Shown in pieces: positions 34,165-45,005 of a DNA stretch of 64,000 nucleotides. The stretch is from Gari tellinella (taxonomy: Eukaryota > Mollusca > Bivalvia > Cardiida > Psammobiidae), in assembly GCA_922989275.2 (NCBI GenBank), contig OV277870.1:45194356-45258355 (forward strand), read 5' to 3'. Numbering within the stretch: position 1 is the first letter of the stretch; the number at the start of each line of letters is the position of its first letter. Made by a program: the position numbers and the translations under genes. The notes under the pieces are model-generated. The model was not told the DNA's origin. It did not search any database and saw only the letters and a program-made list of their open reading frames with translations.

Positions 34165-35507
34165 GAAACTGGTATCATGATTTCATCGAACAAAAAGACT
34201 CAAGTGAAAAAACAACAACAATGCTGTTGCAGTGCGGCCAATATTTTAAACGCTGTTATTCTATAAGAAGTAATTCTATAATTAACCTATTTATTTTGTG
34301 TTGTTTTATTACAGTAAAACCTTGATTAAGTGAAGAAGCGTAGCAAGAACTAAAATCAAATGATAGCAGGAAAGAAGTTATTCAGAAAATCTTTCCGCAT
34401 TACTATTGAACTGCTTTAAACAGCAGTCTTTATTTTTGACTGGAAATTTGTTGTCTTTCCAGTGGTTGCTAATTACAAATTTGACTGAATGTTTATTTTG
34501 CAAGATATTTATCATTCATGGATTCAGTTTATTTTTCCATGTCTTTTATATGTGTCAGTGTCTTCTTTGTGACATTTTATTTTGAATTTTTTTGTTAAAG
34601 TTAGATGCCTCTAAGACAACCATATTCAAACAAACCTTTGTAAAATAACCATAATGAAAAGAGATCTATTAGAACTCTTTTAAAACAGTTTGAAACTTAA
34701 TGCAGACCTCTCTGTAGCCACCTGTATTCAGAGATCTCTGTATGTCTTAATTCGATCATTGTACTATTGACTGAATATAGGAAAGAAAGTGATCAAGTGG
34801 ATATATTTTGTTTTGTACATTGAATTTGTTAACACTGAAAACTTTCATTTGAAGACCTTTGCAAACAGTTTTTATCCAGGTCAAAATATAAAGAAGAATA
34901 TATCAATACTAGAATTTCAGCAGACATGTTCAGCAGATAGAATTTACACATTTGAGTTGAAAGGGTTAAACAATAGAATAAAAAATTGATATACAAATTA
35001 GGGGGGAAAAATCACAAACATCTTTTTAAAGGTGGATAATATAGCATTGACTATGATCAACAATATTGATAATAGCAACTGTTAGCTCCAACATCATACT
35101 GTATAGAAAAGAAAGGAGAATCATCATCATCATCGGTATTTATATTAACATGCAGGAGTGGGAGTGTCGTCCACATCGGTGGGCCCCCTTCAAGGCAGCT
35201 GGCTAACTAAATAATAGAATATTAAACTGTCTCTTATCATACTGTTCCCTAAATTTCTGTTAAAAGTTATTGAAGTTTCTTTGTTTTCAGGACAAATTAC
35301 GAGAGATATTGTGTATTTGGCCATCACAAGCAGTAAAACTATTTTTTATCTATACATATTTTCACAAGAACTCAATGTCCCCGTCAATATGCTTTCCAGT
35401 GCTTTAAGAGCACAGACAATCATTGTCTTCTCACCATGACAAGCCAAATAGTGTTGTTCAGTGTATTGAAGTTCTGTTTTTACTGTCATTTTCCCATTGT
35501 AATTACA
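34165..35507. other. Unassigned intronic DNA
   Basis: AT-rich. Decayed core-1 words near 34350-34440 and an ATC run at 35120-35134; otherwise nothing recognised. Confidence 0.4.
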
Positions 35508-35627
35508 AGGCTTTCAGATAGGAGGGAGTACTCTAAACGCTTCAAAAAAAAGACGAGACGATTCTAATGAGTAGTCACAACATAGGGTTTGGATTTTAGT
35601 ATTTGAAATACTCCCTTTTATCTAAAG
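35508..35627. mobile_element. MITE H remnant
   Basis: CTTTCAGATAGGAGGGAG, GAGACGATTCTAATGAGTAG and TTTGAAATACTCCCTTTTAT keep H order, with the left arm deleted. Confidence 0.65.
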
Positions 35628-35876
35628 TTATTGTATGAACATCGTATTCCCTGTAATGTCATCGTTTGTGTGTACAGTGAAGACCCACTATTATATCTAC
35701 TTATCAGAAGACTTCTTAATGTTGTCGAAGATCGATGGCAGCTTATTTGTTTTCCCCCATAGAAGCACCTTTTGGCACAGCGACCTATGTGTCATAGTAA
35801 TGTCTTTCTATTCTTCTACCACTTCGTGGTCAATGGTCATAGAAAAATGTTCCTGCTTCCTGATTGATAGTTAGAT

Positions 35877-35956
35877 GCTTAAGCAGATTGAAAGTAAAGC
35901 GGTTAGCTACTAAATAAGCGTTATGCTTTATTTTCAGCCTGTTTTTAGCAACCACC
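35877..35956. repeat. Decayed core-1 hairpin
   Basis: GCTTAAGCAGATTGAAAGTA...ATTTTCAGCCTGTTTTTAGC. Confidence 0.5.
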
Positions 35957-36572
35957 TATTTTATACACTGAAAATAAATTTACGAGAGAAGGGTTAAAAT
36001 AGGATAATAATGAAGCAGGAATCTCCTACAGGAACAATCTGCCAGCCTTCTAGCAGCTATAGATTCTAGTACATTGTGCTTTAACTGTTCATCCAGCCAC
36101 GGAATTATACAAGAACGGAATAGCAACTGAGTGAAGTTGAATAGGCGAGCATCTGAGCTCTCACGGCGGTTGAATTTTGCGAGATTATGTGTCACTTGAC
36201 AACATCTTCACTTTTTGCCTCGTTGTCCACCATTTCTGGGGTGAAAATTTCCCGACTCGAGTGTTTTTATTGACATTTAATAGGATTTAAACGACTTGGT
36301 GGCCATTCCTATCAATTCACGGGAATATAAACCCGTGAACAATGCTTATCATATTGACTACCGATAGACATTCTCTTATCAAGTCTCTCGAGTCTCGTAT
36401 GCGCCGCACGAGATTTGCGATATCATAAGCGCGAGGTTTCAATTCTGTCAGTGTATAATTCTGTGATCAAGCCACCTGCCTTAAACACTAAAACAAGCCT
36501 TCTTTAGGGTGTTCTGGTTGAAGTAGAAATGTTTAGTTGAAAACACCTGATTTACACAATGTCAAGTGGTAT
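35957..36572. other. Unassigned, CpG-containing stretch
   Basis: Locally richer in CG dinucleotides (36150-36440) than its surroundings. No exon, splice pair or repeat family recognised. Confidence 0.35.
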
Positions 36573-36787
36573 TTAACTCTTTGCATGCTAGCTGCGGATA
36601 TATCTGCCACAGTGATTACCTTTGCAAACAGTTTGGATCCAGATGAGACGCCGCGTCTCATCTGGATCCAAACTGTTTGACACCCTGACCCTGTTTTGAA
36701 AAGAAAAATTAGAAAATTCTAATTTTAGAACAGTTGCAGACGACAATTGTTGCAGACGAAAAAATTACCCAGCATGCAAAGAGTTAC
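36573..36787. mobile_element. MITE C copy
   Basis: TTAACTCTTTGCATGCTAG...CCAGCATGCAAAGAGTTA. Perfect core: CAAACAGTTTGGATCCAGAT and its inverse around GACGCCGCGTC. Confidence 0.92.
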
Positions 36788-37311
36788 TGTTTTGTTGTAT
36801 ATTTGTTGTGCCATTGAAAGAGCAAGTTGACCATTAATGTCGATGTTGTAGGACATTAATGTCTGTATTTCCATATGTCTGTGTGTACATCTTCAGTGAT
36901 TTTCTTAGGCCAATTGGGAATGACTCCAGTTCCGAGCTAAATGGGAAAAATTGCGTCCTTTTTAGTTAAATTTTGAAAAATTTGCGTCATTTTTAGTCTA
37001 ATTGGGTATCTTGCATGGAACATATCAAACGATTAACTATATAAAATTAAAACTGAATTTGACTGCTAGCAATAAATTGTCCCATTATACCCTCTGTAAG
37101 GGTATGGGTCTTCAGCTGGCATTAGGAGGATTTGTTTTAAAGATGCTTAAAACAAACTCTGCTTTATCTAAACTCTTCCAATTGGGAATTTTATTACCAC
37201 AAATTGGGAAAAATAGTCAGTTTTGGCAATTGGGAATGACTTGTTTATGGGTACCAGTTATATAAGGAGGAAAAACACTGATCTTCCTTGGGTCACGTTT
37301 TCTCTAAGTTA
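36788..37311. other. Unassigned; recurring CAATTGGGAA motif
   Basis: CAATTGGGAATGACT occurs at ~36912 and ~37230, with related AATTGGG words between. A possible unclassified ~330-bp repeat. Confidence 0.4.
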
Positions 37312-37747
37312 TCCTACTATAGGTGATCACAGGGTGTGGCTTAACTCTTTGCATGCTGGGTAATTTTTCCGTCTGCAGCAGCAATAATTTGTCATCTGCT
37401 ACTGTTCTAAAATTATAATTTTCAAATTTTCTTTTAAATTCAGTGTCAGAATAGCAAACAGATTGGATCCTGATGAGAGACGCCGCATTACGCGGCATCT
37501 CATCTGGATCCAATCTGTTTGCAGAGGTAATCACTGGCAGGTATATCCGCCGCTAGCGTGCAAAGAGTTAAAGCCTTAAGGCTCATCCTGCTTTACTTTC
37601 AGCCTGCTTTAAGCTACGAACTTCTAGGGAAAAGGAAAATATTTCTTATGGAACATATTCATGACTGAATAAGAAGAACTATTTTGTTCAGTGGATGAAT
37701 AAATTAAAGGGGGCGTAAAAATGTGTATCTGTGGAGTGAAGGATTAA
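37312..37747 (+). mobile_element. MITE A copy split by MITE C
   Basis: The left part ends ATAGGTGATCAC...GGCTTAA. After C it resumes AGCCTTAAGGCTCATCCTGC and ends GTGAAGGATTAA. The far left end is decayed. Confidence 0.78.
37341..37571. mobile_element. MITE C copy inside MITE A
   Basis: TTAACTCTTTGCATGCTGG...GCGTGCAAAGAGTTAA. Core AAACAGATTGGATCCTGATG with asymmetric tip. Confidence 0.92.
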
Positions 37748-37963
37748 AACAACATAATCTTGTCATGTTTCAATGAAAGTAGAATGAATCATATGGAAAT
37801 GTTCAGGATATATTTTGGAACAAGAATATTAAGTTTAAATGTCTTACAGGAAATTTTTTGAAATGATTCAGGTAGCCAAATGATTTCCACTTACTTGGAA
37901 AGTAACATTTAAAAACCCACACTGCTTTTTTTGCACAGAATATACATAATTTCCTTTATGTCT

Positions 37964-38155
37964 CAGAGCTCCAGATAAGGGGAGTATTTCAAACTCTAAA
38001 ATCTTTATTTCTGCATTAAACCCTATGGTGTCACTACTCATTAGCATCGTCTTGAGAGACAATTCTAATGAGTAGTGACAGCATAGGATTTGGTTCTGAA
38101 ATGAGAGAGAAAATGTTGGATTTGTTCAGTTTACTCCCTCTTATCTGCAGCCCTG
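37964..38155. mobile_element. MITE H copy with 6-bp duplication
   Basis: CAGAGCTCCAGATAAG...CTTATCTGCAGCCCTG flanked by ATGTCT at 37958-37963 and 38156-38161. Confidence 0.9.
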
Positions 38156-38669
38156 ATGTCTCCAACAAACCATAAGTCTCAAATATGCCATTCAATGAGT
38201 AGTTACAACATTGGGTTTCACCCTCAAAACGCTGACTTTCCTAATGAACTTAAAATTATATTTTCTAAACATTCACCAGTTTATAATTAGACTTGAGCTC
38301 TTCAGGGGTTTCTCAAAAAAAATAAAAAAATGTTGCAAACAGTATAGGTATTAGGCCACCAAATAGACCGGAAGTGCTTCATGGTGTAGTCGTAAGAAGT
38401 CCGGCAAAGAAATAGTGCCACATTTTTAGAATAGCTTTTTGTCAAGAAATATTTTCTGTTTTGAACCTTTTATGTAATACATGGATGCTAGAGAATAGAT
38501 ACAAAGACTTTCTGTCATGATAGATGGGTTTTTGGAGAAATTATGTGAGCTGAAGTGACATGTCCCTGTTTTAGCCGGTGCCTATTTCAAAATGTAGCAA
38601 AACACCAGTCATGTCACTGAAGCCAAGAGATTTTTCTTATATGCCACATGACCCCCTGTTTTCTCTGCA
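38156..38669. other. Mostly unassigned; E-like fragment 38262-38345
   Basis: TTTCTAAACATTCACCAG...GACTTGAGCTCTTCAGGGG resembles the interior of MITE E at 11660-11740. Confidence 0.45.
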
Positions 38670-39892
38670 TTTTTAGCTCACCTGAGCTAGCTCAGGGTGA
38701 GCTATTGCAATCCTTGATTGTCCGTCGTCCGTCGTCCGGGCGTCAACAATTTTAGTGTTTACACTCTAGAGGCCACAATATTTATCCAATCTTTCTCAAA
38801 CTTGCTCAGATGGTATATTGCCATGAGAGTTCGAATGAGTTCGATTATGGTTGAAATCAGACAAATAGGTCATGAGTTATCTACCTTTGAACTGCTGAAA
38901 ATGCCATATTTAACAGTGTTTACACTCTAGAGGCCACAGTATTTATCCAATTTTTCTAAAACTTGCCCAGATTGTATATGACCATAAGAGTTTGGATGAG
39001 TTTGATTATGGTTGAAATCAGACAAATATATCTAGAGTTATTTACCTTTGAATTGCTGAAAATGCCATATTTAACAGTGTTTACACTCTAGAGGCCACAA
39101 TTTTTACCCAATCTATCTCAAACCTGCTCAAATTGTAAATGACTATAAGAGTTCAAATGAGTTTGATTATGGTTGAAATCAGACTTATAGGTCGAGCGTT
39201 ATCTACCTTTGAATTGCTGAAAATGCCATATTTAACGATGTTTACACTCTAGAGGTCAAAAAATTTATCCAATCTTCCTCAAACTTACTCAGATTGTATA
39301 TTGCCATAAGACTTTGGATGAGTTCAATTATGGTTGTAATCTGATCAATAGATCAAAAGTGATCTACCTTTGAATTGCTGAAAATGATAATATTTAACAG
39401 TGTTTACACTCTAGAGGCCACAATATTTATCCAAGTTCTCTCAAACTTGCCCAGATTGTATATGACCATAAGAGTATGAAAAAGGGTGATTATGGTTGGA
39501 ATTGGACAAATAGATCAAGAGATATCTACCTTTGAATTGCTGAAAATGCCATATTTTACAGCGTTTACACTCTTGCAACTACAGTTTTCAATGGATTTTG
39601 ATTATACTTGTACACAAAGGATGTAGCTATACATTCTGGAAGGAGTGCAATTATTGTTGAAATGTAATCATTGTGGCAACAGTTACCTGCCCTTGATATA
39701 CTTTGAAATGCTAGAAAAAGGCTTCATTTCAGTATTGTTTAGGCACTAGTTATCTGCCTTTGATGTACTCTACTATACTACAATAGGTCGACAAACTTGA
39801 ATGGATTTAGAATAAAACGGGTGAAATTCAAAGGTAAAGCTATCAGGCTTCATTACAAATGGTGAGCGATATCAGGGCCTTCAGGCCCTCTT
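38670..39892 (+). mobile_element. Pearl-like element with 161-bp tandem array
   Basis: Starts TTTTTAGCTCACCTGAGC, with a hairpin to GGTGAGCT. Ends GGTGAGCGATATCAGGGCC, then TTCAGGCCCTCTTGTT. Five tandem units of 160-162 bp start at 38755, 38916, 39077, 39238 and 39400, each opening GTGTTTACACTCTAGAGG. The ~160-bp core and the end layout fit pearl/Helentron-associated elements. Confidence 0.82.
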
Positions 39893-40612
39893 GTTCACTT
39901 GTGCAAGGGTGTTTCTTTGTGGGAAATATAGGGTAGCACCAGTGGTTGGAATAAAAATTGTATTTTTTGGACCTTGGAAATGACGCATTTTATAAAAGTT
40001 ATATAGGAGAGCCGTTTTGGTGACCCATGCCGTATAGACCTAGATCAGAGGGCTCCTACAGGAGCCCTCTGATCTGGGTCTACATTTTTTGAAAATTATG
40101 CAAATACTTGTTACCCGCACTGCGGAACAGTAAGGTTTTGATTGAGACATGTTGATTTTAGCTTTTGCAAATTGCCCCATACCCTAAAACTGTTGAACAC
40201 TGTTTTCTGGGTGAAGATTAGCACACTCTGTTGTACCTCTGTTTCAGTGTACCCTAACTAGATTCCCCAAGCAGGTATTGTCAGGACTTTTTTAACACCC
40301 CTCTTTCCTATTTTTGCTTAGCAATCAATACAGTTTAAGAATAATGAAAAATGCATAATATTTGATTTAATTTTTGTTTTTTGAATTTTGGGAAGGTTTT
40401 TGGTCATCGTTTGACTAATCTGGTAGGTAACATTTTGCTAAAGATTTATCACTAACAAGTTTTTTAAATTAAAGAGAAGTATGCTTATTAGCTTATTTTG
40501 AAAAGGTTTTGGCAGTTGATAAATAAAATGCTTTCTGTCACTAATAGTTTTTATTTTCAATCAAACTTGTATTTCATTTTTGTCATCTCATCCGTGCATC
40601 CGTAACAAGGTG
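39893..40612. other. Mostly unassigned; core-2 hairpin at 40032-40085
   Basis: GTATAGACCTAGATCAGAGG with tip GGCTCCTACAGGAGCC is a nearly perfect inner stem. The rest is unrecognised AT-rich DNA. Confidence 0.5.
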
Positions 40613-41100
40613 TAGATTTTACCGTTTTGTCTAGCGTCAACAAGGCTTACCCAAATGCTTGGATACTTATACAGTTGCTGCCTTGGACCATTCCCTACCT
40701 ACTAATATCACCAAACTTTGATTTTGACCTTGACCTAATTGGGACTTAGAATATTTTAAATGGGCTATTTCTTGGTCAACTAGATTTTACCGTTTCGTCT
40801 AGCATCAACACAACTGATTACAATGCTTAGATACTTATACAGCCATTGCCTTTGACCATTCCCTATCCACCAATGTCACAAAACTTTGATTTTGACCTTG
40901 ACCTTGACCCAATTTGAACTTAGAATATTTTAAATGGGCTCTTTCACGGTTAACTAGATTTTACCGTTTCATCTAGCATCAACACTGTTTACTACAATGC
41001 TTCAATACTTATACAGTTATTGCCTTGGACCATTACCAACTCACCAATTATACCCAAGCTCAGTTTGACCTTGACCTTGACCTAATTTGGACTTAGAAAA
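40613..41100 (+). repeat. Tandem array, about 170 bp period
   Basis: TAGATTTTACCGTTT occurs at 40613, 40781 and 40955. Each unit has ATACTTATACAG, CCTTGGACCATT-like and GACCTTGACCT motifs. About 2.9 units. May be the core of a partly lost pearl-type element. Confidence 0.85.
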
Positions 41101-41150
41101 GATTCAGAATATATTGTCATAATTTGTCAAGGATGCCACCAGGGCATAAA

Positions 41151-41214
41151 CGTTTTCTTCAGTGGCAGAATAAATTCAAGGCATAAAAGGGGTATTTATA
41201 GGGTAATGGTTTAA
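41151..41214 (+). mobile_element. MITE A right-end fragment
   Basis: GTTTTCTTCAGTGGCAGAAT...GGGTAATGGTTTAA only. Confidence 0.65.
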
Positions 41215-41477
41215 TGCAGGGCAAATGTAGTTATGGGAACATTTAGCAATAGTTTTGCTCTACTTAAAACTGTTACATGTTCTTATTCAGTAGTCCAATG
41301 AACAAGTTTGTTTATAGTACACAGACTTATAGTTTTATTTGTTTGCATTATATGTTTTAGTTGTAGGGCAGTCTTAGCTTGTGTTTGGATTGGCTTTATA
41401 TTTTAACTAAAGTAACCAAAATACCATTTTCATTAATACAAACAACGGATTGCAAAACAGAAATACAATTAACATGT

Positions 41478-41695
41478 AACTCCATAGCCTCTATGAGTTC
41501 TGAAGACAGCTGACCACTTAAAGCAGGTTGAAATTAAAGCAGAATGCACCTGAAGACACATTCTGTTTTACTTTCAATCTGCTAGAATATAGAAAATATT
41601 TCTTATGACACACATTCATGACTGCATTATAAAAGAAGAAATATTTTCTTCAGTGGAGGAATTAATTATAATTTATAAAAATAGTGGAAATCAAT
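41478..41695 (+). mobile_element. MITE A copy, ends decayed
   Basis: TAACTCCATAGCC left. Core arms ACCACTTAAAGCAGGTTG; the right arm is cut at TTTCAATCTGC and the end is not recognisable. Confidence 0.7.
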
Positions 41696-41947
41696 TTAAC
41701 CCTTTACCTCTTAGCCTGTACCTCGTTTTGAAGACAAGTGACCACCTAAAGCAGGTTGAAAGTAAAGCAGAATGTGCCTTAAGGCACATTCTGCTTTACT
41801 TTCAGCCTGCTTTAAGCTAAAATCTGCTAGGCTATATAAAATAATTGTTATGGTAATTGTTCATGAGGGTATAAACTGGAACTATTTTCTTCAGGGGAGG
41901 AATAAATTAAATATGCTAAAAGTCGCTTATATAGGGGAAAGGGTTAA
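41696..41947 (+). mobile_element. MITE A copy
   Basis: TTAACCCTTTACCTC...GGGGAAAGGGTTAA. Hairpin 41746-41816, symmetric GTGCC/GGCAC tip. Confidence 0.9.
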
Positions 41948-42478
41948 TAAGCAGAATTACATATTGCACCCCTTTACCACATAATGACACACACAGCTTT
42001 CCCCCTTGTCACAATTTTAAAAAATGTTGCTGTAAGTCATTGTCTATGAAACCAGGCTTCTAATATGAAAATTAATTTGCAGTAGTTACTTTTTCAGACA
42101 AAAAATTAAACAAATGAACAATTGAACATATGGACATTTAACAACTACTTTTCATCGCTACAAAATGTTATTATGTAAAAAGGTAGATAACTCTTTTGTA
42201 CTGTATCATTTCTTTAATCATAGTTATTTCCCTTTGCTAAGTTTTGTTTCCTTCAGGTTTTGGATAAATGCAGGTTGTAGAATCTGCTATAGATTGAGGG
42301 ATACATTTTTTGAAAAATATATCTAACAGAATTATTCTATATTATTAAAAAAGTAAAAGGAAAAAAAATCTATTAGATAAGTTCTATTAAAAAGTGTAAC
42401 ATTGAAGTCATGGTCATTATATACCAGCCTTTACAGGATCTCCACATTACATTTATTAGTGGTTGCCTAATACAATAT
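41948..42478. other. Unassigned intronic DNA
   Basis: AT-rich, no repeat family recognised. Confidence 0.35.
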
Positions 42479-42733
42479 CAGGGCTGCCATTTCTCCGGAT
42501 TTTTCCTAAATCTCCGGATTTTCCCCCAGTACATAGTAGCTTAAAGCAGGCTGAAAGTAAAGCAGAATGCGCCCTAAGGCGCATTCTGCTTTACTTACAG
42601 CCTGCTTTAAGTAGTCGCATGTCAACAAAACAAGAAAAAGGCTAATGGGTAAAGGTACGATTTGTTCAATCGCACTTGAAAAATGCAAGTTTGGAAATCT
42701 TAGGATTTTACATGTCAACTTATGGCAGCCCTG
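42479..42733 (-). mobile_element. MITE I copy with 6-bp duplication
   Basis: CAGGGCTGCCATTTCTCC...TATGGCAGCCCTG flanked by CAATAT at 42473-42478 and 42734-42739. A-type core with tip GCGCCCTAAGGCGC. Ends 88 bp before exon b. Confidence 0.95.
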
Positions 42734-42821
42734 CAATATCAGTACTTGTATTCTATGTGTGAAATATTGAGACAAAATTAATGCTGTTCGATTTGATGAT
42801 ATATATTTTTCTATTCCACAG

Positions 42822-43319
42822 GCCAAGCATGCTATAGAGCGTGTGCAGCACAGATCCCCGGCAAGAGAAGGTCCTGGACGTAGCGAGTCTCCAACGTTTT
42901 CCAACGGTCGTGCGTCTAGCTCTACATCACAGCAAACACCCCAGCACTCGTCCAGACTCTCAGACCCAACATTCTCAGTCACCAAGCGGAACTCCACACC
43001 TGTACAGCTATCCCCATCAAAATCATCAAACACAAACTTTAACGCTTCTCTAAGTTCTCCAAAACGGAACTCCTCCCCGCATCTGTCCTCACTTCAAGGG
43101 TTTCAGGTTGTCACTATACGAGAGTCGTTAGAAAATAATGTGAATAATACAGGACGGTTTAAAGGTTCACCAGTGACTGCATTAAAGGATGAAATAGACA
43201 GAAGGTTTAGCAATAGTGGACTAAGTACTCTAGACTCAGGGTTAGGCTGGGGGCTGGGTGATGAGATGGATAGTTTTACACGCCAGTTGACCAATCACCA
43301 CTACGATAATGAGGATCAG
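42822..43319 (+). CDS. Internal exon b, Ser/Pro-rich disordered region
   Basis: Phase-0 exon of 166 codons. The acceptor is TTCTATTCCACAG ending at 42821 and the donor is GTAATG at 43320. It is in register with the exons on either side. It encodes a low-complexity, hydrophilic Ser/Thr/Pro/Asn-rich chain with several proline-directed SP/TP sites and two KRNS(S/T)P repeats (near residues 56 and 77), typical of phosphorylated scaffold linkers. The last 30 residues are more ordered-looking (SGLGWGLGDEMDSFTRQL) and end in HHYDNED. Tyr161-Asp-Asn fits the YxN consensus for Grb2-type SH2 binding. No folded domain or catalytic motif is visible. An opposite-strand reading also stays open over part of this exon, but it lacks splice context. 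Confidence 0.85.
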
Positions 43320-43396
43320 GTAATGTATAAATGTCCAACTTTATGGTTTCTCAAAAATTCTCACAAAGTTTCAATACACATCCAGACATAGGCTGG

Positions 43397-43619
43397 TACA
43401 GTGGAGAATACGCTATTCTTTCCCGTTTAAACGAAACGAAACGCAAACGCAAAACACTAAAACGTAGAAAAGTGCAACTTTTGGACAATTTTGATAATCC
43501 ATGTTTATCTTGGTGGCAAACAGCTTGGAGCCTGATCTGGCTCCAAACTGTTTGCAATAGAAATAATAGTTTTAGCGTAAACGCGCTTATTGGGAAAGAA
43601 TAATGTTTTCTCCACTGTA
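43397..43619. mobile_element. MITE L copy, core tip deleted
   Basis: TACAGTGGAGAATACG...TTTTCTCCACTGTA. Core shortened to CAGCTTGGAGCCTGATCTGG. Confidence 0.88.
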
Positions 43620-43727
43620 CATGGCAGGTCAATTTCTAATTTTCAATGGTCACGAGATACAAGTTTGATGACTGACTGTCTAACATTCTGTTTTTGTACA
43701 AAGTTTTACTTCTCATTCAGACGTGAA

Positions 43728-43922
43728 CAGGGCTTCAGATGATGGGAATATTTCAAAAACTAAAATCTTAATTTCTGCATTAAACCCTATGGTGTCACTA
43801 CTCATTAGAATCGTCTCTTTGAGACCTAATGAGTAGTCACATCTTAGGATTTGGTGCTAAAATGAGAGAAAATGTTAGACCTGTTCAGTTTAGTATAATT
43901 TATGCTCTTATATGGAGCCCTG
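43728..43922. mobile_element. MITE H copy
   Basis: CAGGGCTTCAGATGATG...TATGGAGCCCTG. Hairpin with one arm shortened. Flanks CGTGAA/CATGAG match only partly. Confidence 0.82.
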
Positions 43923-44220
43923 CATGAGCTTATGTTTGCCTTTGGTACAAGCTCACTCTATCCAAATAATGATCCCCTACATAATAGAGAAACATTGGAA
44001 AAATAATTGTAATAAATAAACAACAATCTTTTATTGAACATGTGGCATTTCATACCATACAAAAGGTGCAAGGAAATTATATGATTGAATAGTAGTCATA
44101 TGCTACTGTACTTATTTTTTCTAAGTTTCAAAACAGGGTCCGAGATTAAAAAAGTTTTGATCCTGCCATGCTACTTTGCATCTCATCAGAATCCGAATTG
44201 TTTGCAAGGGTAGTCACAGT
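43923..44220. other. Mostly unassigned; decayed C-like core at 44150-44205
   Basis: AGTTTTGATCCTGCC...TCTCATCAGAATCCG, then TTGTTTGCAAGGG. Confidence 0.4.
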
Positions 44221-44471
44221 TTAACCCTTTGAACCCTAGTCCCGCAAATAGGCGTTCTTTTCAAACAATGTACATGTGAAAAGTACACTTGTCTTGTGCA
44301 AACAGTGAAGATCCAGATCAGAGGGCTCCAGAAGGAGCCCTCTGATCAGGGTCTTCACTGTTTGTCATAATGCCAAATATTGACAAAAACATCCCTTAAA
44401 AGTCAGAAATGGAGTTGACTTAAATGGAAACTGGAATTGTCCATTTAAAGTTTCAGGGAGGAAAGAGTTAA
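44221..44471 (+). mobile_element. MITE D copy
   Basis: TTAACCCTTTGAACCCTAG...GGAAAGAGTTAA. Core with near-perfect tip GGCTCCAGAAGGAGCC. Confidence 0.93.
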
Positions 44472-44752
44472 CCCATTTAGCATCCAAAGAGTTGAAGATT
44501 TATAAACTCTTATCTGATGCTATGAATCATGTGCATTCATCCAAATACTGACTTTCCAGAAATAAGCGCCCATATCAGATATACTCTAGTATTTTCAATT
44601 TTTGTTTTATGCAAAGGTTCTTTTTTTTTTCTAGGAAAATAATTATTATCTGCCTTTCTCAATTGAAATCATCTTCTTCAACAAAACTCAACCTTTCGAA
44701 TGTGGATAGTATTTTCTGTAGTCTGAATCTAAACTGTTTTACACTGGTCACT

Positions 44753-45005
44753 TTAACCCATTACCCCATAGCATGTTCCTAGTTTTGAAAACAGGTGACC
44801 ACTTAAAGCAGGTTGAAAGTAAAGCAGAATGCGCCCTAAGGCGCATTCTGCTTTACTTTCAGCCTGCTTTAAGCAATCAGCAGCTAGAATATTAGAAATA
44901 ATTTCTAATGTCAAATATTCACAACTGTTTAAATTGGAACTATTTTCTTCCGTGGAGGGATAAATTGGAGGCGCAAAAGTGTGTATTTATGGGGTAATGG
45001 GTTAA
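44753..45005 (+). mobile_element. MITE A copy
   Basis: TTAACCCATTACCCC...GGGGTAATGGGTTAA. Hairpin 44802-44873, tip GCGCCCTAAGGCGC. Confidence 0.92.

Larger units (their letters stand above)
33347..42821 (+). other. Intron between exons a and b
   Basis: 9475-bp GT...AG intron, phase 0. It holds two H copies, A, C and D copies, a 161-bp-period pearl-like array, a ~170-bp tandem array and a further hairpin, plus unassigned AT-rich DNA. Confidence 0.8.

Noticed and set aside
42506..43033. Minus-strand frame of 175 codons over exon b
   Set aside because: It runs from MITE I into the antisense of a spliced coding exon. The plus-strand exon has matching borders and phase.
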